IMG/VR virus record: IMGVR_UViG_3300025122_006404
Location: 23,672 to 87,671 of that record
Reading direction: 5' to 3' (one strand)
From: a virus
Length of the DNA stretch: 64,000 nt
This document shows positions 24,167 to 33,234 of this stretch, in pieces. How positions within the stretch are numbered: the first letter of the stretch is position 1; each line of letters starts with the position of its first letter. The position numbers were made by a program, and so were the translations under genes. The notes beneath the pieces were generated by a model that was not told where the DNA came from, did not search any database, and saw nothing but the letters and a program-made list of their open reading frames with translations.

Positions 24167-25699
24167 ATGCTATCTTGCTATAGTGAAATATTGTCGCCAG
24201 ACGCTTCGTATTTTTTAGAAGCTCTTTTTTCGTGTTTTCAAGACGATCTTAAATCTCTGCTAGAAGCCAGACAAGAAAGGCAGAAAGAATATGATCTTGG
24301 TAAGCTTCCAGATTTTCTTGAAGAGACTGCCAGCATTAGAGATGATAGTGTTTGGAAAGTCTCTGAAATCCCTCACGAGCTCTTAAATAGAAGAGTAGAA
24401 ATAACTGGTCCAACTGATAGAAAAATGGTGATAAATGCTCTTAATTCGGGAGCAAATGTTTTTATGGCAGATTTTGAAGATTCTCTTTCTCCTACTTGGA
24501 AAAACATCATAGAAGGTCAAAAAAATCTTAAAGATGCTGTTAACAGAACAATAGCATATGATCATCCTACTAAAGGAACCTATACACTAGACGATCAAAC
24601 GTCTGTGTTGTTCGTTCGCCCTCGAGGCTTACACTTAAAAGAGAAAAATTTTGAAATTAATGATAGTTCGATTTCTGCTTCGCTTTTTGATTTTGGAATA
24701 TTCATGTATCATAATGCAAATGAATTAGTGCAGCAGGGAACAGCTCCGTATTTTTATTTACCAAAGATTGAACACTACTTAGAAGCTAGATGGTGGAATA
24801 ATGTTTTTAACTGGGCACAGGACTATCTATCTATTCCAAGAGGTACGATTAGAGCAACAGTCTTAATCGAAACTTTGCCTGCAGCTTTTCAAATGGATGA
24901 AATTCTGTATGAGTTAAAAGACCATTCCGCCGGATTGAACTGCGGCAGGTGGGACTATATTTTTAGTTTTATTAAAACTATTAGAAATCATCCTGATAAA
25001 ATTTTGCCTAACAGATCACAGGTTACGATGATGTCTCATTGTATGAAGTCCTATAGAGATCTTCTCATACACACGTGTCACAAAAGAGGAATCCATGCCA
25101 TGGGAGGGATGGCAGCACAAATACCAATTAGAGACAATCCAGAAGAAAATGAAAAAGCTTTACAAGCTGTGAGAGAAGACAAGATCAGAGAAGTGCTTGC
25201 AGGCCATGATGGAACATGGGTAGCTCATCCAGGATTGATTCAGGTCGCCAAAGAAGTGTTTGATGAAATGATGCCTCATTCTAATCAGATTGAATTTTTA
25301 ACACCCAAAGTAAAAATTCAGAGCTCGGACTTGCTAAAGACTCCTCAAGGAGAAATCACAGAAGAAGGTCTTCGAAATAACATTAATATCGGGATCAGAT
25401 ATGTTGAATCGTGGCTTCGGGGAAATGGATGTGTTCCGCTTTATAATCTAATGGAAGATGCTGCCACAGCCGAAATTTCTAGAACTCAAGTGTGGCAGTG
25501 GATAAGACATGGTAAATTTACAGAGAAGGAATTTAAAAAAATATTAAGTGATGAGGTAAATAATATTAGAGTTCAAGTGGGAAATGTTGAGTTTATCAAT
25601 GGGAGATTTGCTGAAGCAGTATCTCTATTTGAAAAGTTATCAGTAGGTGAAGAGTTAGAGAATTTCTTAACTCTAGCAGCATATAAAAACATTGCATAG
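24167..25699 (+). CDS. aceB: Malate synthase (A-type)
   Basis: 510 aa, near full length. Visible: [11 protein letters not shown] near 103, the catalytic-region [32 protein letters not shown] and [17 protein letters not shown] in the barrel core, and [18 protein letters not shown] near the C-terminus, which carries the catalytic Asp. Condenses glyoxylate with acetyl-CoA to malate. Eight nt ahead of isocitrate lyase, so the two shunt enzymes form one operon. AT-rich and close in codon use to flanking phage genes, so probably long resident. Confidence 0.95.
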   Translation: MLSCYSEILSPDASYFLEALFSCFQDDLKSLLEARQERQKEYDLGKLPDFLEETASIRDDSVWKVSEIPHELLNRRVEITGPTDRKMVINALNSGANVFMADFEDSLSPTWKNIIEGQKNLKDAVNRTIAYDHPTKGTYTLDDQTSVLFVRPRGLHLKEKNFEINDSSISASLFDFGIFMYHNANELVQQGTAPYFYLPKIEHYLEARWWNNVFNWAQDYLSIPRGTIRATVLIETLPAAFQMDEILYELKDHSAGLNCGRWDYIFSFIKTIRNHPDKILPNRSQVTMMSHCMKSYRDLLIHTCHKRGIHAMGGMAAQIPIRDNPEENEKALQAVREDKIREVLAGHDGTWVAHPGLIQVAKEVFDEMMPHSNQIEFLTPKVKIQSSDLLKTPQGEITEEGLRNNINIGIRYVESWLRGNGCVPLYNLMEDAATAEISRTQVWQWIRHGKFTEKEFKKILSDEVNNIRVQVGNVEFINGRFAEAVSLFEKLSVGEELENFLTLAAYKNIA

Positions 25700-25707
25700 G
25701 ATTTAAA

Positions 25708-26952
25708 ATGATTAATGATAAAAGTGAAAGATGGAAAGGAACGAAAAGGGAGTGGACCCAAAGCGATGTGGATCGACTAAGGGGTAGTTTAAAAATAGAG
25801 TATTCTCTAGCACGACATGGTGCAGAAAAATTGTGGAATTTATTACATAGTGACGATCCAGTGGCTGCACTGGGTGCATTAACTGGCAATCAAGCTGTTC
25901 AGCAAGCAAGAGCCGGCTTAAAAGCTGTTTACTTGTCTGGTTGGCAAGTTGCTGCCGATGCTAATCTTTCGGGACACATGTATCCAGATCAAAGTCTATA
26001 TCCGGCCAATAGTGTTCCTCATGTTGTAAAGAGAATAAATCAAGCTCTTCAAAGAGCTGACCAAGTTGAGAGTGTGGAAGGAAAGATTACTCGAGACTGG
26101 ATGATTCCTATCGTGGCAGATGCAGAAGCTGGATTTGGGGGTCCTTTGAACGCTTATGAGCTAATGAAAGGAATGATTGAGTCCGGTGCAGCCGGAGTTC
26201 ACCTTGAAGATCAGCTCTCTTCAGAGAAAAAATGTGGCCATCTTGGAGGAAAAGTCTTAATTCCAACACAGCAATTTATAGTTACTCTTAAAGCTGCCAG
26301 GCTTGCTGCTGATGTCATGGGAGTACCTACAATTTTAATTGCTCGGACAGATGCTAACAGCGCTAAGATGATGACTTCTGATATAGATCCCTATGACCAT
26401 CCATTTATGACTGGAGAACGGACTCCAGAAGGATTCTATAGGATTACAGGAGGCATAGAATGTGCCATAGCTAGAGGATTAGCGTATGCACCCTATGCAG
26501 ATCTATTGTGGTGTGAAACATCAACTCCTGATCTCGATGAAGCTCAAAGATTTGCTGATGCTATTCACGAGAAACATCCGGGAAAGCTACTTGCGTATAA
26601 TTGTTCTCCGTCATTTAACTGGAGAAAGAATCTAGATGATGACACAATTGGCAAATTTCGACACGAACTAAACCGGATGGGGTATAAGTTTCAATTTGTT
26701 ACGCTAGCAGGCTTTCATTCTCTCAACTACAGCATGTTTGATCTAGCTAGTGAATATGAGAAAAAAGGAATGACAGCTTACGTGTCTCTTCAACAGAGAG
26801 AATTCGGCGCCGAGGACAGAGGATATACAGCTACCCGTCACCAGAGAGAGGTGGGAACCGGGTACTTTGATAGCGTGAGTGGAGTGCTAAGTAAAGGGAA
26901 ATCTTCTACTCTCGCACTCAGTGAGTCTACAGAGAGCGATCAATTTGAATAA
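25708..26952 (+). CDS. aceA: Isocitrate lyase
   Basis: 414 aa, slightly shorter than bacterial AceA. The active-site loop [11 protein letters not shown] with the catalytic Cys is intact. Also visible: [23 protein letters not shown] (metal-binding), [14 protein letters not shown] and YNCSPSFNW. Splits isocitrate into glyoxylate and succinate. Together with the adjacent malate synthase it bypasses the decarboxylating TCA steps, which would let an infected cell grow on acetate or fatty acids. Confidence 0.95.
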   Translation: MINDKSERWKGTKREWTQSDVDRLRGSLKIEYSLARHGAEKLWNLLHSDDPVAALGALTGNQAVQQARAGLKAVYLSGWQVAADANLSGHMYPDQSLYPANSVPHVVKRINQALQRADQVESVEGKITRDWMIPIVADAEAGFGGPLNAYELMKGMIESGAAGVHLEDQLSSEKKCGHLGGKVLIPTQQFIVTLKAARLAADVMGVPTILIARTDANSAKMMTSDIDPYDHPFMTGERTPEGFYRITGGIECAIARGLAYAPYADLLWCETSTPDLDEAQRFADAIHEKHPGKLLAYNCSPSFNWRKNLDDDTIGKFRHELNRMGYKFQFVTLAGFHSLNYSMFDLASEYEKKGMTAYVSLQQREFGAEDRGYTATRHQREVGTGYFDSVSGVLSKGKSSTLALSESTESDQFE

Positions 26953-26996
26953 TCATAAAGATTATGTAGATATGATGAGATATTTATATCTGAGAA

Positions 26997-27878
26997 ATGA
27001 AGATCAAGATACGCCATCTAAGACAGATAATTTCTGAGGAACTGGAGTCCAGAGAGAAAGAGGCTCAGGAAGAAGTGAACCTTCCAGTCAGTGAATTTAG
27101 CCCTCCTGAAAAAACATTCTATATCTACGTGGTTGATAAAGATGATGCTCTTTATGAGAGATTTTCTTCTCTATTTAAGGCAGATCTATTTGGACATGGA
27201 TTTTTTATTAAAGGTTCCAATCTGATTGTCATCGACGGAGGAATAAAAGATGAGCCATGGTTTACTCGTGATCACATGAAGGCAATTGAGGCACACGAGG
27301 CAGCACACGGGATTGCGGGTCATGATCAGTATGGGATTCTAGAGCATGAAATTGAAGCTGATGAAATTGCAATTGAGCTTTTAAATGATAAAGGATACTC
27401 TAGAGCTGCGGAGCTTTTGGCTGCGAGATTAGAAGACATGAGAGAGGAAGAGCCGACTCCTTTGCAGGAATCGATAGTTTTTAAAAATTTTAACATTCGA
27501 TTACCCACTCAGAAAATCCAGTGTCTCGGAAAATCTATTGTTGTTGAAATTGCTCGAACACCTGAAACCAGGAAAGATGGACTAATGAATAGAATGCAAT
27601 TAGAAGAAAATAGCGGGATGCTTTTTGTTTTTCCCACGACAGACAGGCAATCCTTTTGGATGGAAAACACCTATATTCCTCTCTCCATAGCATTCCTCAA
27701 TGAAAACGGAAGGATCCTTAATATTGAGAACATGAAGCCTTTTGACAAGGTAAATAAATGCTCACGCGGTGCAGCAAAGTTTGCTCTTGAAATGAATCAA
27801 GGGTGGTTTAAAAGAAACGGCGTGACGTCAGGTGACGTGATTGAAGAAATTTTAAATCTAGCTGAAGGAGTTAGGTGA
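26997..27878 (+). CDS. Tagged zinc-peptidase-like + DUF192 fusion
   Basis: 293 aa. Residues 1-22 (IRHLRQIISEELES) resemble the shared N-terminal tag. Residues 40-150 contain HEAAH at 100-104 and a downstream glutamate helix (EHEIEADEIAIEL), a zincin arrangement. Residues 172-285 are a DUF192 domain (ARTPETRKDGLMNR, NSGMLFVFP, SFWMENTYIPLSIAFLNENG). The combination is unusual. If the tag is a packaging signal, this would be an injected peptidase. Confidence 0.7.
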   Translation: MKIKIRHLRQIISEELESREKEAQEEVNLPVSEFSPPEKTFYIYVVDKDDALYERFSSLFKADLFGHGFFIKGSNLIVIDGGIKDEPWFTRDHMKAIEAHEAAHGIAGHDQYGILEHEIEADEIAIELLNDKGYSRAAELLAARLEDMREEEPTPLQESIVFKNFNIRLPTQKIQCLGKSIVVEIARTPETRKDGLMNRMQLEENSGMLFVFPTTDRQSFWMENTYIPLSIAFLNENGRILNIENMKPFDKVNKCSRGAAKFALEMNQGWFKRNGVTSGDVIEEILNLAEGVR

Positions 27879-28150
27879 TGCTATTTTTTTTAATTGGGTG
27901 CGCCACCACATTAAGATTTCCGGTAAATTCTTTGCCTCCGGAGCCGTGCCTGGTGCAGGTTTTTATCGTGGAACAGTGGGATGACGAAGATCCAACATAC
28001 ACATGGAATCTCAGGTCTTCCCAGTGTCCACATAAGCAATATCCTGTCTCTTACTGGAGAAAAGGAAGGTGGGAAACCAGTGAGTGGGGGATTTTTTGGA
28101 ACTCCGGTGAGTGGATTGTTCCGCTTAGAAGGAACGGCATCCGGAGATGA
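27878..28150 (+). CDS. Small lipoprotein, 90 aa
   Basis: ATG shares one base with the previous stop; GAAGGAG lies 8 nt upstream. N-terminal hydrophobic stretch with lipobox LIGC very close to the start. Trp/Pro-rich mature part (PVSYWRKGRWETSEWGIFW). No family recognised. Confidence 0.6.
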   Translation: MLFFLIGCATTLRFPVNSLPPEPCLVQVFIVEQWDDEDPTYTWNLRSSQCPHKQYPVSYWRKGRWETSEWGIFWNSGEWIVPLRRNGIRR

Positions 28151-28485
28151 TAAAAATCTTTGAGGCGCTGAAATTTAAAATAAACAGCTCCCTGATGAAA
28201 AAAATCCTCCTCCATCCACAAAATTCCAAAAATACTCATGTATTTCTAAAAAATATCAAGGACCAGTCTGATGGCGATTTGGTATCTTTTCTTGACGAGC
28301 TTGAATTAAGAATAGAAATGTGGTTAAGGTTTTTAGGGGTTAAAAAAAATCATCTTGATGCCAATATAAAAAATCTCGATCACATAATTGATCATGTGAA
28401 TTCATCTCGAGATCTCTCAGATCATGAAAAGAAAAGGGTCATCGATTTCATCAGCGTTGTCTCCGAAAAAATAAAAAATCTTTAA
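28147..28485 (+). CDS. Helical hypothetical protein, 112 aa
   Basis: Coupled by ATGA to the lipoprotein. All-helical, charged (FLDELELRIEMWLRFLGVKK, KKRVIDFISVVSEKIKNL). No family recognised. Confidence 0.6.
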   Translation: MIKIFEALKFKINSSLMKKILLHPQNSKNTHVFLKNIKDQSDGDLVSFLDELELRIEMWLRFLGVKKNHLDANIKNLDHIIDHVNSSRDLSDHEKKRVIDFISVVSEKIKNL

Positions 28486-28542
28486 AATCCCATGTTGTCA
28501 TAATCAATCTAGCTAGATGTTTTAAAATAAACATAGGATTAT

Positions 28543-28695
28543 ATGAAAGTACATCTTCCGAGATTTCCTGGTCTTGCTTTTGTTTCTTTGTTGCTAGCAA
28601 TTTGTCTCTGGGTATATGTCGTAATGGAAAAAGAAAAGATAAAAACACAAGAGCGAGATAGCTTTTCCTCTTCATCCCAGCAAAGAGATAGGTAA
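28543..28695 (+). CDS. Membrane mini-protein, 50 aa
   Basis: ATG preceded by ATAGGATT. One membrane span near the start (GLAFVSLLLAICLWVYVVM, about 10-28), then a short charged tail (EKEKIKTQERD...). Single-span proteins of 28-50 aa recur across this window. Function unknown. Confidence 0.55.
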   Translation: MKVHLPRFPGLAFVSLLLAICLWVYVVMEKEKIKTQERDSFSSSSQQRDR

Positions 28696-28744
28696 GCTGG
28701 ATTAATTTATTATATTGAAGGTATATTTATACTTGAGGTAAGAG

Positions 28745-29059
28745 ATGAAGCTCACTGAGTCTCAGATTAGAAGAATCGTCCAGCAAGAGATAAAAAGAAT
28801 TTTTGAACTGGAACGCTATGTTGGTAAGACAGTCGATGAGATTGTTAAGTCTCCCTCACCTCCCCAGGCTTTTCCGGGTGTCGTAGGTGCACCTGTTGCA
28901 GAGAAAAGACCCTGCACCACCATTAACGCTGAGATCTCGAGCACGGAAGCACAGATTGCAGCTCTGACGAGCTCTAACGCGGATCAAGCTAAAAAACCTG
29001 CCCTACAACAAGCTCTCGATGATCTTAAAAGCGAACAGCAAACCTGTTCGGGCGACTAG
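28745..29059 (+). CDS. Tagged hypothetical protein, 104 aa
   Basis: N-terminus MKLTESQIRRIVQQEIKRIFELE matches the shared tag. The rest is low in hydrophobics, with a Pro-rich hinge and a helical, Ala/Gln-rich C-terminal part (TINAEISSTEAQIAAL...). Function unknown; grouped as putative virion cargo because of the tag. Confidence 0.7.
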   Translation: MKLTESQIRRIVQQEIKRIFELERYVGKTVDEIVKSPSPPQAFPGVVGAPVAEKRPCTTINAEISSTEAQIAALTSSNADQAKKPALQQALDDLKSEQQTCSGD

Positions 29060-29084
29060 ATAATTTTACGAGAAAGAGCATTTC

Positions 29085-29330
29085 ATGATATTTATGAATA
29101 GCATGGATCTTAGCATGTTAAAATTCAAACCAGGTGATTTACTTAGGGTGAAATTTTCGATGGGTCAGATTGAATCCTGTTTGACTCCCTCTATTCTAGT
29201 GCTTGAGATCCGAGATAGATTAGACTTGCTAGCTCACGTAAGTGTTCCCCACTACGTGATTTTTGACAAAGGCGGTGTAAGTGAAATAAGTGCCAGCATC
29301 TCTCACAGTCTAATGGAAAAAATTGTCTAA
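29085..29330 (+). CDS. VGDLV-family small protein
   Basis: Frame opens at the ATG at 29085, with further ATGs at 29097, 29103 and 29115; the family start would be about 29115 (MLKFKPGDLLRVKFSM). SH3-like strand pattern follows. Directly abuts the next lipoprotein gene. Confidence 0.55.
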   Translation: MIFMNSMDLSMLKFKPGDLLRVKFSMGQIESCLTPSILVLEIRDRLDLLAHVSVPHYVIFDKGGVSEISASISHSLMEKIV

Positions 29331-29666
29331 ATGATGTATTGGCTTTTAGTATTTTTGAGCGCCTGTTCTCTCAAGCTAAATATTGCAGGTAAGAATTTTA
29401 TCGCTAGTGAGAGTCTCTGCATTGACGGAGCGATGGTAAATATCGATGCAGCGGGATGTGAGTCTCTTTACTTTGGTGTTATTCCTCGAGATAACACCGT
29501 AAAAATTCGGTGCACATATTCTCCTAAAGAGAATTACTGGACGCAGTCCAGTTTTTATGCCACACCAAAAGATGCACAGACTTTAAATTTTTGGACCCTG
29601 ATCTGTATTGATCCTCTCGTAAATCTATATGCGGTCTCACCGCCTATTAGATTAAAAAATGAGTAG
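29331..29666 (+). CDS. Small lipoprotein, 111 aa
   Basis: ATG immediately after the previous stop. Signal WLLVFLSAC with lipobox LSAC (C12). Several cysteines in the mature part (C29, C43 and others) may form disulfides, in keeping with periplasmic or surface location. No family recognised. Confidence 0.6.
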   Translation: MMYWLLVFLSACSLKLNIAGKNFIASESLCIDGAMVNIDAAGCESLYFGVIPRDNTVKIRCTYSPKENYWTQSSFYATPKDAQTLNFWTLICIDPLVNLYAVSPPIRLKNE

Positions 29667-29733
29667 CTCGGTGATATAGTATTAAGGTCGTCTTTCTATT
29701 TTATAGAGAAGGTATAATTCTTAGGAGAATAAA

Positions 29734-29961
29734 ATGACTGAACATAAATTTATCGGGTGGCTGCAGAAATATCTTGATCACAATTATGATAAAGTGCTCA
29801 ATGAAAGGCAAGTCAACCTAATTAGAAGAACTTTACTCACAGTCCGTGAGACTGATACTGATGATATCTTGGATAAAAAACCGATTGATCGTGCGATTGA
29901 AGGGCTCGAAGAAGAGTACGAAGATGAAATTGAACTTTATGAGACTTTCGGCGGGGACTAG
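29734..29961 (+). CDS. Hypothetical acidic protein, 75 aa
   Basis: Clear ribosome binding site (TTAGGAG) before the ATG, and a TATAAT at 29713. Helical and acidic C-terminus (GLEEEYEDEIELYETFGGD). No family recognised. Confidence 0.65.
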   Translation: MTEHKFIGWLQKYLDHNYDKVLNERQVNLIRRTLLTVRETDTDDILDKKPIDRAIEGLEEEYEDEIELYETFGGD

Positions 29962-30055
29962 CAGGATCGAGTTCTCAGACAATGACTATAAGCAATATAA
30001 CTTTATAGATCCTAAATATTACTATAACGGAATACTAAAGATTCGTGAACTCTAA
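29939..30055 (+). CDS. Possible mini-ORF, 38 aa
   Basis: ATG inside the end of the previous gene. The non-overlapping part (RIEFSDNDYKQYNFIDPKYYYNGILKI) looks protein-like and fills the 83-nt gap before the exonuclease gene, overlapping its GTG by 11 nt. No ribosome binding site seen. Confidence 0.35.
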   Translation: MRLSAGTSRIEFSDNDYKQYNFIDPKYYYNGILKIREL

Positions 30056-30899
30056 TTTTTCATCATTGCGTCAATTTGTGAGCGAGGTTCTAAGAGAATC
30101 TAAGTATTCTGGAATGTCGATAGAGGATATTCTCTCCTATTTTGAGGGTTTTGGAAACAATACATGGATATTTTTTGACACAGAGACAACCGGATTGCCA
30201 AAAACTGTACATACAGGACAGATAACAGAGATAGCAGCAGTTGCTATAAATCCTAAAAACTGGAACGACGAGGCTGAGGTCCTGGGCAAGTTTAATGAGA
30301 AGATAGTATTAAACCCCCAGACGATTGCAACCATCGAGAAACAGAAAACAGATGCAGAAAAAAAATCAAGGTCGAGTCGGGAGTGGACCATAGAAAAAGC
30401 TCTCGATGTCACAAGATATCATGAGTGGGATAGAGACTATAAAGACGAACAGGAAGTAATCAAAGGATTTATAGAGTTTGTTCAGTCATTTCCAGGTCCA
30501 GTTCTTGTCGCACAAAATGCTTCATTCGATATGAAGTGGATTTTTGCAAGATCACAAATGGAAATGAACAGGTATCCCATAATAGATACAATGAGAATTA
30601 TGCAGCTCTTTCTCATACCACTTCTTAGAACCCTTAGAGATCCACCTTACGATGATTCTGAGGCTGCTGAATTTTTATCAAAAATTAAGCGAGGGAGAAG
30701 GTATAGTGCATCTCAAGGAGTAGTGGCCGGTGCGTATGGTATATCCACTGATGACTGGCACAGCGCGCTAGCAGACGTTAAAATGTTAATGAGCATGCTA
30801 GAGCATGTTGTCAAGACCCTGCGTGGGGGAAGAGATATCGATATAAGCAAGCAACATGGCAGTGCTGCATCCTATTTTTCCCGGCAGAAGAAAAGATAA
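30045..30899 (+). CDS. DnaQ-like 3'-5' exonuclease with tag-like N-terminus
   Basis: 284 aa, GTG start. Exo I motif FFDTETTGL (D45, E47), Exo II LVAQNASFDMKWIF, Exo III HSALADVKML (H and D) make the DEDDh set. Residues 1-20 (SSLRQFVSEVLRES) resemble the shared tag in degenerate form. Could proofread, or act on host DNA early in infection if packaged. No polymerase gene in the window. Confidence 0.88.
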   Translation: MNSNFSSLRQFVSEVLRESKYSGMSIEDILSYFEGFGNNTWIFFDTETTGLPKTVHTGQITEIAAVAINPKNWNDEAEVLGKFNEKIVLNPQTIATIEKQKTDAEKKSRSSREWTIEKALDVTRYHEWDRDYKDEQEVIKGFIEFVQSFPGPVLVAQNASFDMKWIFARSQMEMNRYPIIDTMRIMQLFLIPLLRTLRDPPYDDSEAAEFLSKIKRGRRYSASQGVVAGAYGISTDDWHSALADVKMLMSMLEHVVKTLRGGRDIDISKQHGSAASYFSRQKKR

Positions 30900-30922
30900 A
30901 CAATAATATCTGAGGAGACTTT

Positions 30923-31117
30923 ATGAAAAAATTTGTAGACTCATGCCACCACCTGATAGATTCTCTTTTTTTGGGATCATATAGATTGATGTGGTGGGGG
31001 GTGTTTGGTTTGATCTGGATGGATGGAATCATATGTGGGATCTGGCTTCTTCCTTTAATTTTAGAAGCTTTCGGTGTTACTCCTGATCCCGCTTATTTTC
31101 CACTACCTCCCTTGTAA
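30923..31117 (+). CDS. Small membrane protein, 64 aa
   Basis: ATG after GAGGAG. Hydrophobic from about 20 to 50 (LMWWGVFGLIWMDGIICGIWLLPLIL), then a Pro-rich tail. Its last codons overlap the promoter for the methyltransferase. Confidence 0.6.
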   Translation: MKKFVDSCHHLIDSLFLGSYRLMWWGVFGLIWMDGIICGIWLLPLILEAFGVTPDPAYFPLPPL

Positions 31118-31140
31118 AATTTAAAATAAGGAGATAAAAT
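31113..31140 (+). promoter_or_regulatory. Promoter TGTAAA-N16-TAAAAT (copy 6)
   Basis: TGTAAA 31113-31118 and TAAAAT 31135-31140 (preceded by GA, as in copy 7). Drives the methyltransferase starting 25 nt later. Confidence 0.6.
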
Positions 31141-31164
31141 AAGTAAAAAGGAAATATAGATGGC

Positions 31165-31968
31165 ATGTCGTATTTAGGATTAGTTAGAAGTATTTGTAGA
31201 GATTACTTGCCTCAAGTAACAGCCGCTCCTGCTATTTTAGAAATTGGCGTAGATAAAGGACAATCTATGCTTCCCATTGTTCAAAATGTGGCGTACAAAT
31301 TTGATAATTTTGTATGTATGGGTATTGATATTTTAATACAGCTTGATCTAGTAGAGCAGATTAGTCAATTTGAAAATGTCTCTATCTATGGGCTAGATGA
31401 TTTAACAGGTCGTGATGTCATCTTGATTCAAGAAAATAGCTTATCGTGGCTCTCCCGTCATGTAAGTGTGGCTACTTCGAATTCACCATATGCAACGAAG
31501 TTTGATTTAGTTTTTATAGATGGTGATCACAATTATCACACAGTTTTAAATGAGTTGAAGCTAGTTCAGAATTTTCTTAAACCTACGTCACTTATCATTT
31601 GCGATGATTATGGTGGGCGATGGTCTGAAAAAGATCTTTTTTATTCTGAAAGAGAAGAATATAAATCAGTTGACATAGCTACACCGAGACAAGAAAGTGA
31701 AAAACAGGGAGTTAAGCCCGCCATAGATGATTTTATCGCTTCTTCACTGTGGGAAGGGAAGTCTTATAATGACATGGCGGCAATTATACTTTATCGCGAA
31801 GATGTCTGGCAGCCCATCCACCGCATCTCACCACCCGGAACGCTATTGCGAGACTGCAAATTTAAAGTTGAGCGGCTGGAGAGATCGAATCACTCAATGC
31901 CAGACTCCCCGGTTTTAAGGAATACTAGGTCTTTTCCATCTCCAGTTGTAAAATTTAAAAGCCTATAG
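31165..31968 (+). CDS. Class I SAM-dependent methyltransferase
   Basis: 267 aa. Motif I ILEIGVDKGQSML (about 25-37) for SAM binding, then FDLVFIDGDHNYHTVLNELKLVQNFL with the acidic motif and LIICDDYGGRWSE, the layout of the Methyltransf_24 type often linked to sugar or cell-surface methylation. C-terminal 80 residues are unfamiliar. Substrate cannot be read from the sequence. Confidence 0.8.
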   Translation: MSYLGLVRSICRDYLPQVTAAPAILEIGVDKGQSMLPIVQNVAYKFDNFVCMGIDILIQLDLVEQISQFENVSIYGLDDLTGRDVILIQENSLSWLSRHVSVATSNSPYATKFDLVFIDGDHNYHTVLNELKLVQNFLKPTSLIICDDYGGRWSEKDLFYSEREEYKSVDIATPRQESEKQGVKPAIDDFIASSLWEGKSYNDMAAIILYREDVWQPIHRISPPGTLLRDCKFKVERLERSNHSMPDSPVLRNTRSFPSPVVKFKSL

Positions 31969-31984
31969 TAAAATTTAAATAGGA

Positions 31985-32188
31985 ATGGAAGACTTTGAAA
32001 TCGGACAGCGTATTTGGTGCGTAACTGTCAACGGTAAGATCATTAAAGGAAAAATCCTCGATTTCTATCCTAATGATGACCAGGGTCCAGCTGTGAGCTT
32101 GATTGATGAAAGTACCGGATCTTTCCGAGTAGTTCTATTAGAGACATGTTCACTAACTCGAATTTCTAAGTCGAGAAAGAAAAAATAA
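31985..32188 (+). CDS. SH3-like small protein, 67 aa
   Basis: MEDFEIGQRIWCVTVNGKIIKGKILDFYPNDDQGPAVSLIDE... follows the barrel pattern of the GDLV family with the first motif changed to IGQRIW. Basic tail SKSRKKK. One nt before the next gene. Confidence 0.6.
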   Translation: MEDFEIGQRIWCVTVNGKIIKGKILDFYPNDDQGPAVSLIDESTGSFRVVLLETCSLTRISKSRKKK

Positions 32189-32189
32189 A

Positions 32190-32759
32190 ATGAATCATAT
32201 ATGGAAATTTGATGAATGGAAAGATCTTGAGCTTCATTCTGTTAAAGATAAGATTTTAAATATAAGTGCTAATTCACTGAGGCTCGGTGATCTTACAGTT
32301 AGAGACCTCTGCTTATTGGCATCCTCTAATAAAACTCCCGTTGGTCTTTACGTTTTTTCTGACACCCGTGAGGTTCTTTATGCTGGAAAAACCCATGGAA
32401 GGTCTCTCCATGAAAGGATGATAAGTCATATTGATCACAGAGATCCTATTGCTGGATCTCCACATCTTGCTCGGTTAGCACAGTCATTAGTTAAATTAGG
32501 AGATGCTCTTTCGGGGTCGGAAGCTGTTGAAAGAATTCTTGATATGAAAACAATATGGCTGCCTATTCCTTCCAGTGTGTGCTCTCATGGGAATCATAAA
32601 AAATTTATTGCAATGGTTGAAAGACGTTTATTGTGGCACGGATGTCTTGATCCTAAATACAATTCTCCTCGAGTAAAAAGAAACGATACATTTTCTATTA
32701 AAGGAAGGAGATATGATCTGACTCCAGAGACAGCTTTAGGATCTGTATCTTTAATTTAA
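32190..32759 (+). CDS. GIY-YIG-like nuclease domain protein
   Basis: 189 aa. PVGLYVFSDTREVLYAGKTHGRSLHERMISHI (about 50-82) fits GIY-YIG: V-G-L-Y / Y-A-G in place of GIY...YIG, the conserved Arg and His-containing helix, and E in VERRLLWHG (about 150) as the metal ligand. Could be a free-standing homing or repair nuclease. Confidence 0.65.
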   Translation: MNHIWKFDEWKDLELHSVKDKILNISANSLRLGDLTVRDLCLLASSNKTPVGLYVFSDTREVLYAGKTHGRSLHERMISHIDHRDPIAGSPHLARLAQSLVKLGDALSGSEAVERILDMKTIWLPIPSSVCSHGNHKKFIAMVERRLLWHGCLDPKYNSPRVKRNDTFSIKGRRYDLTPETALGSVSLI

Positions 32760-32761
32760 AA

Positions 32762-32947
32762 TCAGAAGTTTCTTTAAAGACAGGAGATCTCGTTTCTCTT
32801 ACTAATAACGAAGTGATAGGATTGGTAGTCTATAAACATCCTACAAAGGAAGTTGCCCAAATACTCTGGTCTAATTTGAATTCTACTTGGGAACCTTGTA
32901 AAAAGGTTAAACTGATAGCAAGACTTAAAGCAGATGTATCGACTTAA
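32762..32947 (+). pseudogene. GDLV-family reading frame without a usable start codon
   Basis: Translating from 32762 gives SEVSLKTGDLVSLTNN, VIGLVVYKH, AQILWSN, WEPCKKVKLIA, a complete family domain. But the frame, open from 32717, has no ATG, GTG or TTG before the motif; the first GTG (32810) would remove strand 1. Either a decayed copy, a non-standard start (ATC/ATT) or coupled reading from the upstream gene. Confidence 0.5.
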
Positions 32948-32951
32948 TTCA

Positions 32952-32979
32952 TGTAAATTTTAAGAAATTGAGATAAAAT
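32952..32979 (+). promoter_or_regulatory. Promoter TGTAAA-N16-TAAAAT (copy 7)
   Basis: TGTAAA 32952-32957 and TAAAAT 32974-32979. The next ATG is only 6 nt after the -10, so the message may be leaderless. Confidence 0.65.
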
Positions 32980-32985
32980 TAAATC

Positions 32986-33231
32986 ATGGATAATTGCTTT
33001 ATTGGAGATCTTGTCGAGTTTATTCACTATGCAGATTTTTGGGATGCATCAATGATTGAATGTGAATCACCGCCAAGTGATCCAAATGCATTGATTACAG
33101 TAGGAAAAAATGAAAAAGGTGTTGTAACCCAGTCATTCGGGGATGATTTCTATGAGGTGTTTACCCGAGGAAAAAGAATCCTCGTTAAGGGTGAAGAGAT
33201 TCAAGTTTTAGCTGGCAGCAGTGAGGTATAA
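32986..33231 (+). CDS. GDLV-family small protein, possibly leaderless
   Basis: 81 aa. MDNCFIGDLVEFIHY at the start, then KGVVTQSFGDDFYEVFTRGKRILVKGEEIQVLAG, the family layout with a longer first loop. No ribosome binding site fits between the -10 box and the ATG. First of three family genes in a row. Confidence 0.65.
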   Translation: MDNCFIGDLVEFIHYADFWDASMIECESPPSDPNALITVGKNEKGVVTQSFGDDFYEVFTRGKRILVKGEEIQVLAGSSEV

Positions 33232-33234
33232 ATA

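Noticed and set aside
26965-26990. TGTAGA at 26965 as a promoter for the peptidase-DUF192 gene
   Set aside because: Only a weak TATATC/TATCTG at slightly wrong spacing; below the standard of the ten listed sites.
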